A DNA stretch of 62,000 nt from Chrysomallon squamiferum (lineage: Eukaryota; Mollusca; Gastropoda; Neomphalida; Peltospiridae): contig CM022671.1 in assembly GCA_012295275.1 (NCBI GenBank), positions 24,712,822 through 24,774,821 of the forward strand, read 5' to 3'. A program made the position numbers and the translations under genes. This document shows positions 1 to 12,500 of the stretch, piece after piece. Every line of letters begins with the position of its first letter. Position 1 is the first letter of the stretch. The notes below the pieces were generated by a model, which searched no databases, was not told the DNA's origin, and saw only the letters and a program-made list of their open reading frames with translations.

Positions 1-285
1 GAACAGGTAACAGACGTACTGGAGCGTCTCGGAGGCCACTATGTGAAGGTGCAAATCCAGCGGATTGAAAACGAATCCATTCCTGGAGAAATGGTAGACC
101 ATTACATACGTTTGGTGAAGGAACTCTGGAGCTACGGACACGACAAAAGCATCAGACGTCTCAGACTACTTTATGGAACTGCCAATAAATCGAAAATAGC
201 TACTATAACCGCTGTTGAAAGCAAAACGAAAGCAGATGAAACGGAAGGTTTATTATTATTATTATTATTATTATTATAAATATTA

Positions 286-345
<60 letters not shown>

Positions 346-1149
346 TCATTTTAGGCTTCAAAAGAAAACAAAAATAATTTTATTTTATTTTACGCTTTAT
401 GTCTCTGTACGTTTGATCGGAGATTAAATTCATCTTACTGTACGATTATCGTAAATGCTTCGTGTCTGTTAGAAACGGCAATAAAAGATCCCGTGTTGAA
501 AAAGAGTGACAGCGTTTGTGCTTTTTGTCATCATTAAACGTTTTTGGAGAAATCAAGTAGTATTTTGAATATATATATTATATATATATATATATATATA
601 TTTGTACAAGCAATTGTCACAAACAGTAACATATTATTTTGACCAGTGCTAAATAAAAATACAATTTCACTGTTTTATTTATTATTTATAATTTTTTAAT
701 AGTTTTTTTTTATTGTACATGCAAACATAAAAATATTTTTAAAATTATTTTCTTTTCACCTTTGCGAAATAAATCGCACATTTTTTAAACATTATTTTCA
801 TTGTACAAACAGATTTTGCTCACTTTTAGGTCTGAGTCTGGAAGATAAAACGGTGTTGACGAGGATGTCTAAATTTTTGGCAGACAACATCATTGCCGAA
901 GATATTCTCGATCGTCTTCAGCAGGGGCAGTTAATCAAAATAGCCGACAGACAGGAGATCATGTCACATGCGAAGAACGCAGATCAAGTGTCGTTAATAG
1001 TGGAAAAGATTCAAAATTCGAAACTTTCGTATGGACTGAAATTGCTTTGCGATGCCCTGAAATTTAAATATCCAACAGTTTATGATGCTTTGATGAAATG
1101 CAGAAAAACGGTCTACAAACAAGGGGTGAAAGAAACGATAGGTAAGCAG

Positions 1150-1182
<33 letters not shown>

Positions 1183-1744
1183 AAATTTATGATTTGGAAG
1201 TGAAATTCTTGCCAGAGAAGAAATTATTCTGTACATATTTACCTTGGTTCTTTTATGTAATGTCTGGGGGCTTTAAAGTACGCTGTAAATATAATTTCAC
1301 ATAATTAGAATCAATATAATTGATAAGAATTATGTAAAAGCACATGCCGTCATGTACAGTGTACATAAATTTCTGTTTTAAGACACATCGGTATTCAATT
1401 TCTGTAGCAACTGTTTTTCTATCACGCACAGTTATTGTTTATAATCTTGCTTACATATAATATAAATATACTTTGTTTCATCACTGGACGAGATTCTTTA
1501 ACTGATTGAATTTAAATGTATTGTTAATCTGATCAGGGATTTTGATATTTTACAGACTTAGTAAAAGTTTGTCAAGATGTTTTGACGACGGAGTACAAAA
1601 ACGTGTATTCCAACTATTCTCCAGTTCCCTGGATAGAGAGTATGTGTATCGAAGTCTACGACTATTACATTCCTCTCGACATAATCGATCAGCAGGGGTA
1701 ACTTCACTTCTGTCATCGATAAATGAATTTATACTATTTACAAA

Positions 1745-1787
<43 letters not shown>

Positions 1788-1918
1788 GGAAATAAATAAA
1801 TAAAAATTAAGAAAAATGAGAGAGAGAAAAAAAGTCAAAACGAGAAAGTGAAAAGGAGAGTATGTATGTTAGAGAATGAAACAGAGTGAGAGAGAAAATG
1901 TCTGTATGTGTGGTATAT

Positions 1919-1968
<50 letters not shown>

Positions 1969-2008
1969 AGAAAGACAGAGTCACAGACAGAGACAAACGC
2001 AGACAGAC

Positions 2009-2060
<52 letters not shown>

Positions 2061-4311
2061 AGACAGACAGACAGACAGACAGAGATGGAGATCGCTATAA
2101 TAGTATTGCTATGATATTTTTAAATTTAGAAACAAAGTGCCCCTGAGTGACATGCTGCCTGCTAAAAACACAGTAGGACATGGGAAAAAAGTCATCCTAG
2201 AAGGAATGTCTGGCAGTGGGAAATCCATCTTGGCAGCCGTTTTGGCTTCTTTGTGGGCAAACGATAAGAATTTCTTTAATCATAAGTACGACTTCTTTCT
2301 TCTCATCGATGCTGAAGTTCTCGAAGAAGACTTCTTAAAATCAGTTTACAAGATGCTGCTTCACGATAACGGAAAGCTAAGTTTGAAAGAGTTCTGGTCA
2401 GTTTTGGAAGATAACGCTCGCAATGTGATGATCATTATAGATGGTTTTGATGACCGCACCGATTGCCAGGAGCTGATCGAGATTATGAATGGAACGAGAC
2501 TGCGAAAAAGTACTGTGATGGTGTTAGTCACTCCAGAGATGCACGTTCGCAAATTTTTAACTCCCGATTATATGCTTTTTAACACAGGACTGGATGAAGA
2601 TAACATGATGCACTTCGTCACGTTATATTCTAAGCTCCTTCATTTTAATCCAGATAGATTTGAGGCTTTCAAGGAATACCTTAAAAAGAAAGACTGGCCT
2701 TTGCTCATACATTTGTCTTCCCCTTTCATTTGCCTGATGCTGCTCTTGGTGTATCATACAAACAAGCACATCAACTTGCTGAGTCTCAATACTTTGACCA
2801 GCCTATGTGAGCAGTTCTTCTATGTAATGTCGCAAAATGTTTGCAAAAAACTAAGCCTGGCTTTCATCGGCAATGAATTTCCCACTGCGGTCAATGACAT
2901 AATGCTGGATTTAGAAAAAAAAGCTTTCTCGACTCTAATTTTAAACAAACCACCTGTCATAGAAGGGGAAACTTACAGACGCCTGTCTGGTGTTTCCCTC
3001 TCTAGGCACGCGATTAGCAGCAGGAATATCGCTAAATCCAAATTTAAATTCATTTGCTCAGTGATGACAGACTTCCTTGCAGCCCGTCACATAGCAGATA
3101 TGACGTTTGAAGATATGTTAAGAACGATTAGAGAAAACAAATTCTTGAAGAAATCGCGCTATGCTCAGCTCGTTGGATTTATATGTGGTATATACGGACA
3201 AGATACGGAAACACCAACCCTGGGCTTACTGTTCCGCGAACTCGTCAGTGGATGTTACCAGACTCATTTCAAAGCGTCAATGAAAGAAGAAGAAAGTGAA
3301 GAGTATTCGGTGAAGACGCTTTCCGAACCAACATCAGCCCATATTTTGAATTACTCGCACATTCTGCACGGAGTCTCAGAATGTAGCGGGAAATATATTG
3401 CATCTAACATTGCGGGCACGACAGTAGCTCAGGTGATTTTCGTCAGAAGAGAAGGACTTTTTCACACCAATACGATTTTAGGAATGTCTCACCTTTTTCA
3501 GTCTCAGATCTGTAATGTAACACACTTAGAGATAAACCTCCTTCCTGTGTATCTTTATCAGACGCAGGTGTACACGCGATTTGGAGAGGCACTTGGAGCA
3601 AACGAATTCCTAGCACACTTGAGAATTTACTGGTGGTCATTAGCTGTTTTGGCCAAATTCCTGAAAGTGCTAATGTACAATGCCAAATCTTTGGAAACTC
3701 TACATATCGAGGACTGTACAAAAGCACCGTTGACTAAAATTGCAGCTGCCACATGGGATGACCTTCGTGATGTCTGTGAAAACCTCAGACATTTAAAGAA
3801 GTTCATGTTTCATAACTGTAAAACTGCTGCGGTAATTTGTCACGTTTTCCAGAAAATTCCAAACACTATTCAGGAACTGGACTTCACTGGAAGTCCATTC
3901 AATCTCATGTGTGCCAGCGAAGTGGCAGCATACCTGGAAAAATCCAGCTCGTTAAGACTTCTCAATCTGTCTAACACAAAACTGCAGAGTTCGGGACTAA
4001 ATGCTTTAGCGCAGGGAATAAAACTCTCAAATTCTATACAAGAACTGAACATTTCCCGAATAGATCTGGACAAGGTAGGCATTGCTGCTATTGCTGAATC
4101 TATCAAGTTAAGCACCTCGCTGGTGACCCTTGACCTCAGCCACTCTGAACTGACCTTCTACATGTGTCAAAAGCTCGCTGATGCTATTCTCCACTGCAGG
4201 TCCATGAAAAAACTAATTCTTGTTTCGTCTAAAGTATCTTCACACGGACGTGCGGCCATCTCTTCAATAACCCATCGCAAAGTGAACCAACTGAAAGTTG
4301 TCGGATTGTGA
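1..4311 (+). CDS. CARD-NACHT-LRR (NOD-like) receptor, 5'-partial, four visible exons
   Basis: Exons 1-247 (continues upstream), 830-1141, 1556-1697 and 2130-4311 join in phase (1, 1, 2) to give 960 residues ending at TGA 4309-4311. Exon 2 encodes a helical domain with CARD spacing (EDILDRL, then a region ending FKYPTVYDAL), roughly residues 85-180. Exon 4 starts with a NACHT ATPase: P-loop GMSGSGKS at residues 259-266 (nt 2203-2226) and Walker B VMIIIDGFDD at about 333-342. The last third holds leucine-rich repeats of about 28 residues (for example LRLLNLSNTKL, IQELNISRIDL, LVTLDLSHSEL). This order is that of cytosolic NOD-like sensors, in which ligand relief of the LRR allows ATP-driven oligomerisation and CARD signalling; that role is inferred from the family. 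Exon 1 is a helical region I cannot assign; it could be another death-fold domain. No internal stop or frameshift is seen. The donor at 248 (GTTTAT) is weak and is followed by a TTA microsatellite. The nearest alternative is another STAND-family receptor. Confidence 0.85.
249..343. repeat. (TTA)n microsatellite at the start of NLR intron 1
   Basis: About 95 bases of TTA repeats with small interruptions begin immediately after the predicted donor of NLR exon 1. Translations through it (poly-Leu, poly-Tyr) are artefacts. Confidence 0.95.
572..601. repeat. (AT)n microsatellite in NLR intron 1
   Basis: A run of alternating A and T of about 30 bases. A second short TA run lies just after the exon 2 donor at about 1155-1177. 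Confidence 0.9.
1741..2083. repeat. Compound microsatellite filling NLR intron 3
   Basis: The intron from 1698 to 2129 consists mostly of successive simple repeats: (AAAT)n at about 1741-1805, a purine-rich A/G stretch at 1806-1900, (GT)n at about 1920-1967, then CAGA and (GA)n at about 1994-2058 and CAGA again at 2060-2083. Only short spacers separate them, and the acceptor at 2128-2129 follows 46 bases later. Confidence 0.95.
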
Positions 4312-4946
4312 AAATCCACGTTTCCTTCACAAATACAAAAATCAAATTTGTTTGTATAGATATTGAAACATTTCATAAAAAACATTACTTTACTTATTTA
4401 ATGCAAATTTATAAAAACAAAACGGGAAGAAAAAATATAATAAATTAAGAAAGACAAAAAAAGTATTTGCTTAGAAAAAACAAGTAAAATAACTATGATG
4501 AAATGTATAACGGATGTATATAATTTATATAATTTTACTAATATTTGCTTCATGTATATAATTTATTACACTAATATACGATGCTTTATTTTTTTTTTTA
4601 TATATATTTTTTAAAATTTATTATTATTAATACACATTTTAATTTTTATTAAATGTTATTTTTTCACCTTTTTACATTTTAAAAACTAATGTTAATGAAT
4701 TTTAAATAAAATAATAAAAGAAAAAAAGAGAAAACTTTACAAGTGTTATTTTTTCTTTATTTTTTTGAATGCTTTATTAAATAAACAATGAAATTTATTT
4801 CAGAAGTTGTTTAAACTCATATTCGTACTTAGACTTGAAAAATACACATTATATACATATTATACTGTAATTATACAATAAACCATATTACTAAATAAAC
4901 ATTTATATTTAAAAATTATAAGAAAGAAGAATAAAAACCATATATA

Positions 4947-4980
<34 letters not shown>

Positions 4981-5390
4981 TAAGAAAGAAAGAAGAGAGA
5001 AAGAAACGAAAAAAAAAAAAATAAAAAGCATATACAAAATAAAAATAAAACGAATTTAAAAAAAAATAATGGAAGTAAATATATAAAATAAATAAATAAA
5101 TAAATAAATAAATAAACAAATAAGTTTCGGAGATGTCGTAACTTCCTTAACATCTGATCGAATAACTGTTTTTGTTTTTACGATTTTGATATTAATATAC
5201 ATGAAGGTTATTCTGGACTAGAACAAAAATTCGTAGCATTTATAATTTACTTGGCGTTTGAGTGTATGATTTTGTTGCACCCATGATGAAATATGTGACA
5301 CACACAAACATATATTGTGAGAGGTGACTGAAAATGGCACCATTGTGCCTGAATAAATCTGTGTACAAATATATCTAAATACTTCCGCTG

Positions 5391-5425
<35 letters not shown>

Positions 5426-5554
5426 AGGATTCATATTCTACTAATAAATGCTATAAAAATTAAAAGCCGTGGAGGTGATGAAATCTGATATGGAGATATC
5501 TTAAAAGAATTTGAAAAATCACAGTAAAAACATTATTTTATTATTTTAATTAAC
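4312..5554. other. AT-rich intergenic stretch downstream of the NLR gene
   Basis: Contains the expected 3' UTR of the NLR gene (an AATAAA-like signal near 4438), poly-A tracts at about 4954-4980 and 5393-5424, and an (AAAT)n run at about 5088-5115. I see no coding sequence or RNA gene. Confidence 0.7.
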
Positions 5555-5661
5555 AGAAATAACAGAATTTTAACGAAATGCAGAAATTTCTTCACAATCT
5601 GATTATTTCCGTATTTTTCTTTCATGATTTCCCTGTAACTTAAAGGATAAATTATCTTTTA

Positions 5662-5711
<50 letters not shown>

Positions 5712-6918
5712 TGATGATGATGATGATGATGGTGTTGGTGATGAAAATAAAAAGAAGAGAACTAACATTGACAGTGTGATATTTCTATATACTTAAACGA
5801 ATAGCTCTATTATATATAAACACATATTTCCATATTAATCCTTATATATATCGAAACATTAGTCTTTAAAATGAATAATTTACAAATATTTATCCTAACT
5901 GGATTAGAACTAATTAATATTCCGCTTCAGTTCCTAAGTGGCTCAAGTTTTAATTATTAATATTATATTTGTTTTTCAAATTAAATTTTATTATAATGTT
6001 ATCCATATTGGCGGTCAATTACTGAAAGGCTCAATTATATAATCAATTATAGAGACATTAAAATAAACCATTTAGAATAATTACAACAACAACAACAAAT
6101 CAAATGAAATAGCAATTAATATAGTCACACTTATTAGTTAAACGTTAAGGGAGATAACTCTAATAAACTAAATAGTACATCAGGCTAATTTTTTTCAAAA
6201 TATTCATCTTTTCCCTCCCGCTTTTGGAGGCAATAATTTTGGAAACAGTGATTTTGAAATTCTTCTGTGTGATAAAAACAGTTAAAAAATCAGACGATAT
6301 AACTTCAGCAAAATCATGTGACTGGTGATATCAAAATAGCACAAACGTCTATCTCTGCCTTTGGTCATGAAAGTATGCATTCGCTTGTTTGCCGAGATGA
6401 GCAAACGATTATTCGAATCGAAACATCATACGCAAATATATGCGAAATATAGACCGACATATGGCCAAAAAGTTTATGACAAAATAATAAATTTTTATCA
6501 AGAAACTTGCAATGATTTTAAACTCGCTTTGGATGTTGGTTGTGGTTCGGGTCAAGGTACTAAACCATTGGCCAAGTATTTTGAGAGTGTCATAGGTATC
6601 GATATTAGTGAAAAGCAAATAGAAGCTGCTTCAACGAATATTGCGAATATAAAGTTTCAGGTGGGATCTGCGGACGATCTTCGTTTCCTTGGAGACAACA
6701 GCACTGATTTGATAACAGTAGCCCAAGCTATTCACTGGATAAACACTGAAGGTTTTTATACCGAGGCAGAACGAGTGTTAAAACCAGGAGGTTCCATTGT
6801 TGTTTATGGTTATGGCATCTGCAACCTTGATAACAAACTAGCGCAAGATATTTTCATAAAGGTGGATTAGACTGTTTTCTAGTTCATAATTTTGAATTAA
6901 AAAAAATTTTAATTTTTA

Positions 6919-6956
<38 letters not shown>

Positions 6957-9443
6957 TTTTGTAATTATTAAATTGGAATTAAACAGTCTGTTAAAATTTT
7001 AACTTTAAAACAATTAAATAAAAAAATAAATATGGTTAAAAAAATTATTATTATTATTATTATTATTTATTACAAGACTACAATTTACTATTTATAATTA
7101 TTTATTTTCTCCTGGTACCATAATTACTTATTTATAATGCAATGTAAATATATTAGTTTTAACTAAGAAAACAATTACGTGTAAACATTTACAGTTTTAA
7201 ATATATTTTTATTTTTATTTTATAAAATTAGTAAAATAATATTAAATCTATTTCAGTTTTTTAGAGAGACTCTAAATGGATATTGGGACAGTAGCAGAAA
7301 GCATATTGACAACCATTTGCAAGAGTTCACATTACCATTTGCTGGTTGGAAAAGGTATTTAAAACAGGAATAGCAACAACAGCAAGAACCCCAAAAAAAA
7401 AAAACCATACTAGATGATTATTTATTTATATTAAGATCATAAAAAATAAAAAAAAAAAAAATGATAAAAATAATACTAAAATAAAAATTAAAAATAAATA
7501 AATATATATAATTAAGAGAAAAAAAAAAAAAAAATTATACCACCTTATTCATCCTGCCTTAATAATTCAGACCAGATGTAATATTTATACTGGTTAAACA
7601 CACTGCTGATCATCTTTTTAAGTGTTGTTATTATTTAATAGAGATGACAGTTTAAAGATGGTTGAAGACTGGTCTATTGAAGACTTTCTAGGTTATTTGT
7701 CATCAGGGTCTGGTTATCAAGGCTATTTGAAGGCAAACCCATCAACTAGAGTACTTGATGAAATGAAGTCGAGGTATGTTATGAATTTTATTATATACGA
7801 TTCATTTAAGTTGTTTTTAAATTTCACTAAATGTTGTCCACTAAATGTTGTGATTCTTTATGGAATGTATTTTAAATTGTAGCAGAATAGAAATGATCAA
7901 GTAATATTAAGCATCAACATACAAAGAAAATTAAGAAAACTCACACTCAGTTATATCTTAGATAGCATTTTACTGAGAGTCAGTGTAGTCAGAAAAAAAG
8001 AAAAGAAAAGCATACTCACTTTCAGTTGTGCAGATTTAACATTAATGAATAATTCAAGGATTTGCACTAAATAGTTATCTACCCACTTATGTGCTTTGAG
8101 CTCCAAATGAAGATAAGGTCAACTAGAACAGGCAAATGTCAGTAGAAGATTAATTTTATAAACAATGGTATGTTGATTTAAGTGGCAAAGGTTTATTGAA
8201 GCATGTCATGAATATTTCATTGTATTTTAATTGCTGCTAACATATACTTCTGATTTATCAGCTAACATCCTGCATCTATTCTAACAGCTTCAGTTTCTTT
8301 AGGTTCAGGGAGCTCTATGCTGATCAAGGTGATGGAGAAAGGAAAGTTCACATAGAGTGGCCTGTTTTTATGTTGATGGGACATAAACCTTCACATAGAC
8401 AGTAGCATGCTTAATTAAACTCCAAGATAAATTACTGTACAATATAATTTGTATGCTTGAAGATGTAATCCTTTGGATACACAATGAAAATAATGTACTC
8501 CATAAAGGCAAACGGCAAACAGGACACAACAGAAGATAAAATAAAACATATCCTTGATACACCTTCCCATTTTATCCAGGATAGGTCCTTCGTATCATCT
8601 GTATGCTTTTGTCAGAAAAACAAAATCAGTTTGATATTTCATTTAAATTAAATCTGTTCTACTGAAGAATAAACCATACTTAGCACCTTTTAAAAGAACA
8701 GTTCTTCAAAGCAAAGGATTTTTATTTTCCAGTCTGGTTTCAGTCTGTTATGAGAATGAGTAGGCTGTGGTACAAGGAAAGATAATTCTCATAACCAGTC
8801 TTCTGCATAATGCCACTGGACTTTATCCATTCCATCATTTCATCTAGATCCATATGAATAGTTTATAAGTAACCATAATACATACACAGGTATTTGTGAA
8901 AAGATGTACATGAGAGGTCCTGTTCTGCTATTATTAAATAAAACATTCTGTCCAGAAATATTTCATTATTATCTGTTAGCTAATGCTGGAGGCAAAGGAA
9001 GAATTCAGAATCGTATTAACTTTATCAATGCTAAGATTCACATTCATGTGAGAAAAGACTAACAATCAACACGTTACATCCTGTAGAGTTTATTCACGTA
9101 ACAGTTTAAACAAGACCTCACAACACAAAGTACATTTCACAAAGATCATTGGAAGTACAATGTAGCATCATTATGTTTTTTCTTCAACAGGACTACAAAC
9201 TTAGTAAAAAGTAAGAAAAAGATGTGCAAATATTCAGTTTAAAAAAAAGAATTAAAAAAAAAAAAAAACCTGAGGAAAAGGAATGCTGAAAAGTAACAAT
9301 TATTTGCGCTAGTTTTGTTCTCTGTGACTGAAAATAAATATTGGAATGTTAATGTATATGGGTATGAGAATTATACATTAATAATTAAAAATGCAAAAAA
9401 AGAAAAAAAAAGAAAAGGATTTAAAAAATAAAATGTAAGTAAT
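5555..9443. repeat. Tandem segmental duplication, unit 1
   Basis: This segment and 9444-13490 align end to end in the same orientation, including the 5' flank (from the TTTTAACGAA-TGCAG stretch near 5570 and 9452), four exons, three introns and the 3' flank. Flanks and most introns differ by only about 1-3% by eye. The junction lies in A-rich sequence near TAACAGA, which suggests slippage or unequal crossing over at microhomology. Exact limits are uncertain by some tens of bases because both ends are low complexity. An AAT/ATG microsatellite (5664-5731) occurs at the same relative place in both units (9545-9598 in unit 2), so it predates the duplication. Confidence 0.92.
6397..8405 (+). CDS. 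Class I SAM-dependent methyltransferase, tandem copy 1
   Basis: Exons 6397-6861, 7257-7354, 7642-7773 and 8303-8405 join in phase (0, 2, 2) into a complete 265-residue protein. I chose the ATG at 6397 (MSKRLFESKHH); an in-frame ATG at 6367 would add ten residues. Motif I LDVGCGSGQG (residues 45-54) binds SAM, D69 in VIGID fits the ribose-binding acid, then TVAQAIHW (107-114) and RVLKPGG (126-132) complete a Methyltransf_11 fold. The C-terminal part (YWD, RKHID, EDWSIEDFLGYL) resembles the trans-aconitate methyltransferase/Tmt1-like group, which methylates small molecules; the substrate is unknown. Family members usually carry a TWS-type motif after GYL; this copy reads SSGSGY and lacks the tryptophan. 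Its intron 1 donor is GTGGAT, one G shorter than in copy 2, losing the consensus +5 G. There is no frameshift or internal stop. Confidence 0.85.
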
Positions 9444-9544
9444 AACAGAGTTTTAACGAATGCAGAAATTTCTTCACAATCTGATTACTTCCGTATTTTG
9501 CATTTCTTGATTTCCCTGTAACTTAAAGGATAAATTATCTTTTA

Positions 9545-9582
<38 letters not shown>

Positions 9583-12500
9583 AGATGATGATGATGGTGT
9601 TGGTGATGACAATAAAAAGAAGTGAACTAACATTGACAGTGTGATATTTCTATAGACTTAAACGAATAGCTCTGTTATATATAAACACATATTTCCATAT
9701 TAATCCTTATATATATCGAAACATTAGTCTTTAAAATGAATAATTTACAAATATTTATCCTAACTGGATTAGAACTAATTAATATTCTGCATCAGTTTCT
9801 AAGTGGCTCAAGTTTTAATTATTAATATTATATTTGTTTTTCAAATTAAATTTTATTATAATGTTATCCATATTGGCGGTCAGTTACTGAAAGGCTCAGT
9901 CATATAATCAGTTATAGAGACATTAAAATAAACCATTGGGAATAATTACAACAACAACAAATCAAATGAAATAGCAATTAATATAGTCACACTTATTAGT
10001 TAAACGTTAAGGGAGATAACTCTAATAAACTAAATATTACATCAGGCTAATTTTTTCAAAATATTTATCTTTTCCCTCCCGCTTTTGGAGGTAATAATTT
10101 TGGAAACACTGATTTTGAAATTCTTCTGTATGATTAAAAATAGTTAAAAAATCAGACGATATAACTTCAGAAAAATCATGTGACTAGTGATATCAAAATA
10201 CCACAAACATCTATCTCTGCCTTTGGTCATGAAAGTATGCATTCGCTTGTTTGCCGAGATGAGCAAACGATTATTCGAATCGAAACATCATACGCAAATA
10301 TATGCGAAATTTAGACCGACATATGGCCAAAAAGTTTATGACAAAATAATACATTTTTATCAAGAAACTTGCAATGATTTTAAACTGGCTTTGGATGTTG
10401 GTTGTGGTTCGGGTCAAGGTACTAAACCATTGGCCAAGTATTTTGAGAGTGTCATAGGTATCGATATTAGTGAAAAGCAAATAGAAGCTGCTTCAACGAA
10501 TATTGCGAACATAAAGTTTCAGGTGGGATCTGCGGACGATCTTCGTTTCCTTGGAGACAACAGCACTAATTTGATAACAGTAGCCCAAGCCATTCACTGG
10601 ATAAACACTGAAGGTTTTTATACCGAGGCAGAACGAGTGTTAAAACCAGGAGGTTCCATTGTTGTTTATGGTTATGGCATCTGCAACCTTGATAACAAAC
10701 TAGCGCAAGATATTTTCTTAAAGGTGGGATTAGACTGTTTTCTAGTTCATAATTTTGAATTAAAAAAATGTAAAATTTTTTATTAATTTTTTATTATTAT
10801 TATTATTTTTTAACTTTTTGTAATTATTAAATTGGAATTAAACAGTCTGTTAAAATTTTAACTTTAAAACAATTAAATAAAGAAATAAATATGGTTAAAA
10901 ATTATTATTACAAGACTACAATTTACTATTTATAATTATTTATTTTCTACTGGTACCATAATTACTTATTTATAATGCAATGTAAATATATTAGTTTTAA
11001 CTAAGAAAACAATTACGTGTAAACATTTACAGTTTTAAATATATTTTTATTTTTATTTTTGAAAATTAGTAAAATAATATTAAATCTATTTAAGTTTTAT
11101 AGAGAGACTCTAAATGGATATTGGGACAGTAACAGAAAGCATATTGACAACCATTTGCAAGAGTTCACGTTACCATTTGCTGGTTGGAAAAGGTATTTAA
11201 AACAGGAACAGCAACAACAGCAAGAAAAAAACACAACAACAACAAACCCCAACCCAACAACAACAAATAAATAAATAAACAATCAATTAAAATAAAAAAG
11301 GCAGTTTACTATTAATGTTTATTTATTTCATTCCCTCCAAAACGCCACAAATCCTTACAAAATACAACAAAAAGTTTTTTATAATCGTACTAGATGATTA
11401 TTTATTTATATTAAGATCATAAAAAAAAATAATAATAAAATGATAAAAATTATACTAAAATAAAAATTAAAAATAAATAAATATATATAATTAAGAGAAA
11501 AAGAAATAAAAAAATATACCATCTTATTTGTCCTGCCTTAATAATTCAGGCCAACTCTAACATTTGTATTGGTTAAACACACTGCTGATCATCTTTTTAA
11601 GTGTTGTTATTATTTAATAGAGATGACAGTTTAAAGATGGTTGAAGACTGGTCTGTTGAAGAGTTTGTAGGTTATTTGTCAACATGGACTGGTTATCAAG
11701 CCTATTTGAAGGCAAACCCATCAACTAGAGTACTTGATGAAATGAAGTCGAGGTATGTTATGAATTTTATTATATATGATTCATTTGTTTTTAAATTTCG
11801 CTAAATCTTTTCCTAAAAAAATGTCACTAAAATGTTACAAATATTAAGAGGTATGGTTGTCAGTCTTTATGGAATGTATTTTAAAATGTAGCAGAGGAGA
11901 AATGATCAAGTAATATTAAGCATGAACATACAAAGGCATTATTCATTTAAGAAAACTCACATTCAGTTATATCTTAGATAGCATGTTACTGAGAGTCAGT
12001 GTAGTCAGAATTTCAGAAAAAAAGAAAAAGAAAAGCATACTCACTTTCAGTTGTGCAGATTTAACATTAATGAATAATTCAAGGATGCACTAAATAGTTA
12101 CCTACCCACTTAAGTGCTTTGAGCTCCAAATGAAGATAAGGTCAACTAGAACAGGCAAATGTCAGTAGAAGATTAATTTTATAAACAATGGCATGTTGAT
12201 TTAAGTGGCAAAGGTTTATTCAAGCATGTCATGAATATTTCATTGTATTTTAATTGCTGCTAACATATACTTCTGATTTATCAGTTAACATCCTGCATCT
12301 GTTCTAACAGCTTCAGTTTCTTTAGGTTCAGGGAGCTCTATGCTGATCAAGGTGATGGAGAAAGGAAAGTTCACATAGAGTGGCCTGTTTTTATGTTGAT
12401 GGGACATAAACCTTCACATAGACAGTAGCATGCTTAATTAAACTCCAAGATAAATTGCTGTACAATATAATTTGTATGCTTGAAGATGTAATCCTTTGGA

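Noticed and set aside
1886-2146. Plus-strand frames rich in Val-Cys and Arg-Glu
   Set aside because: Translations of GT and GA microsatellites in NLR intron 3.
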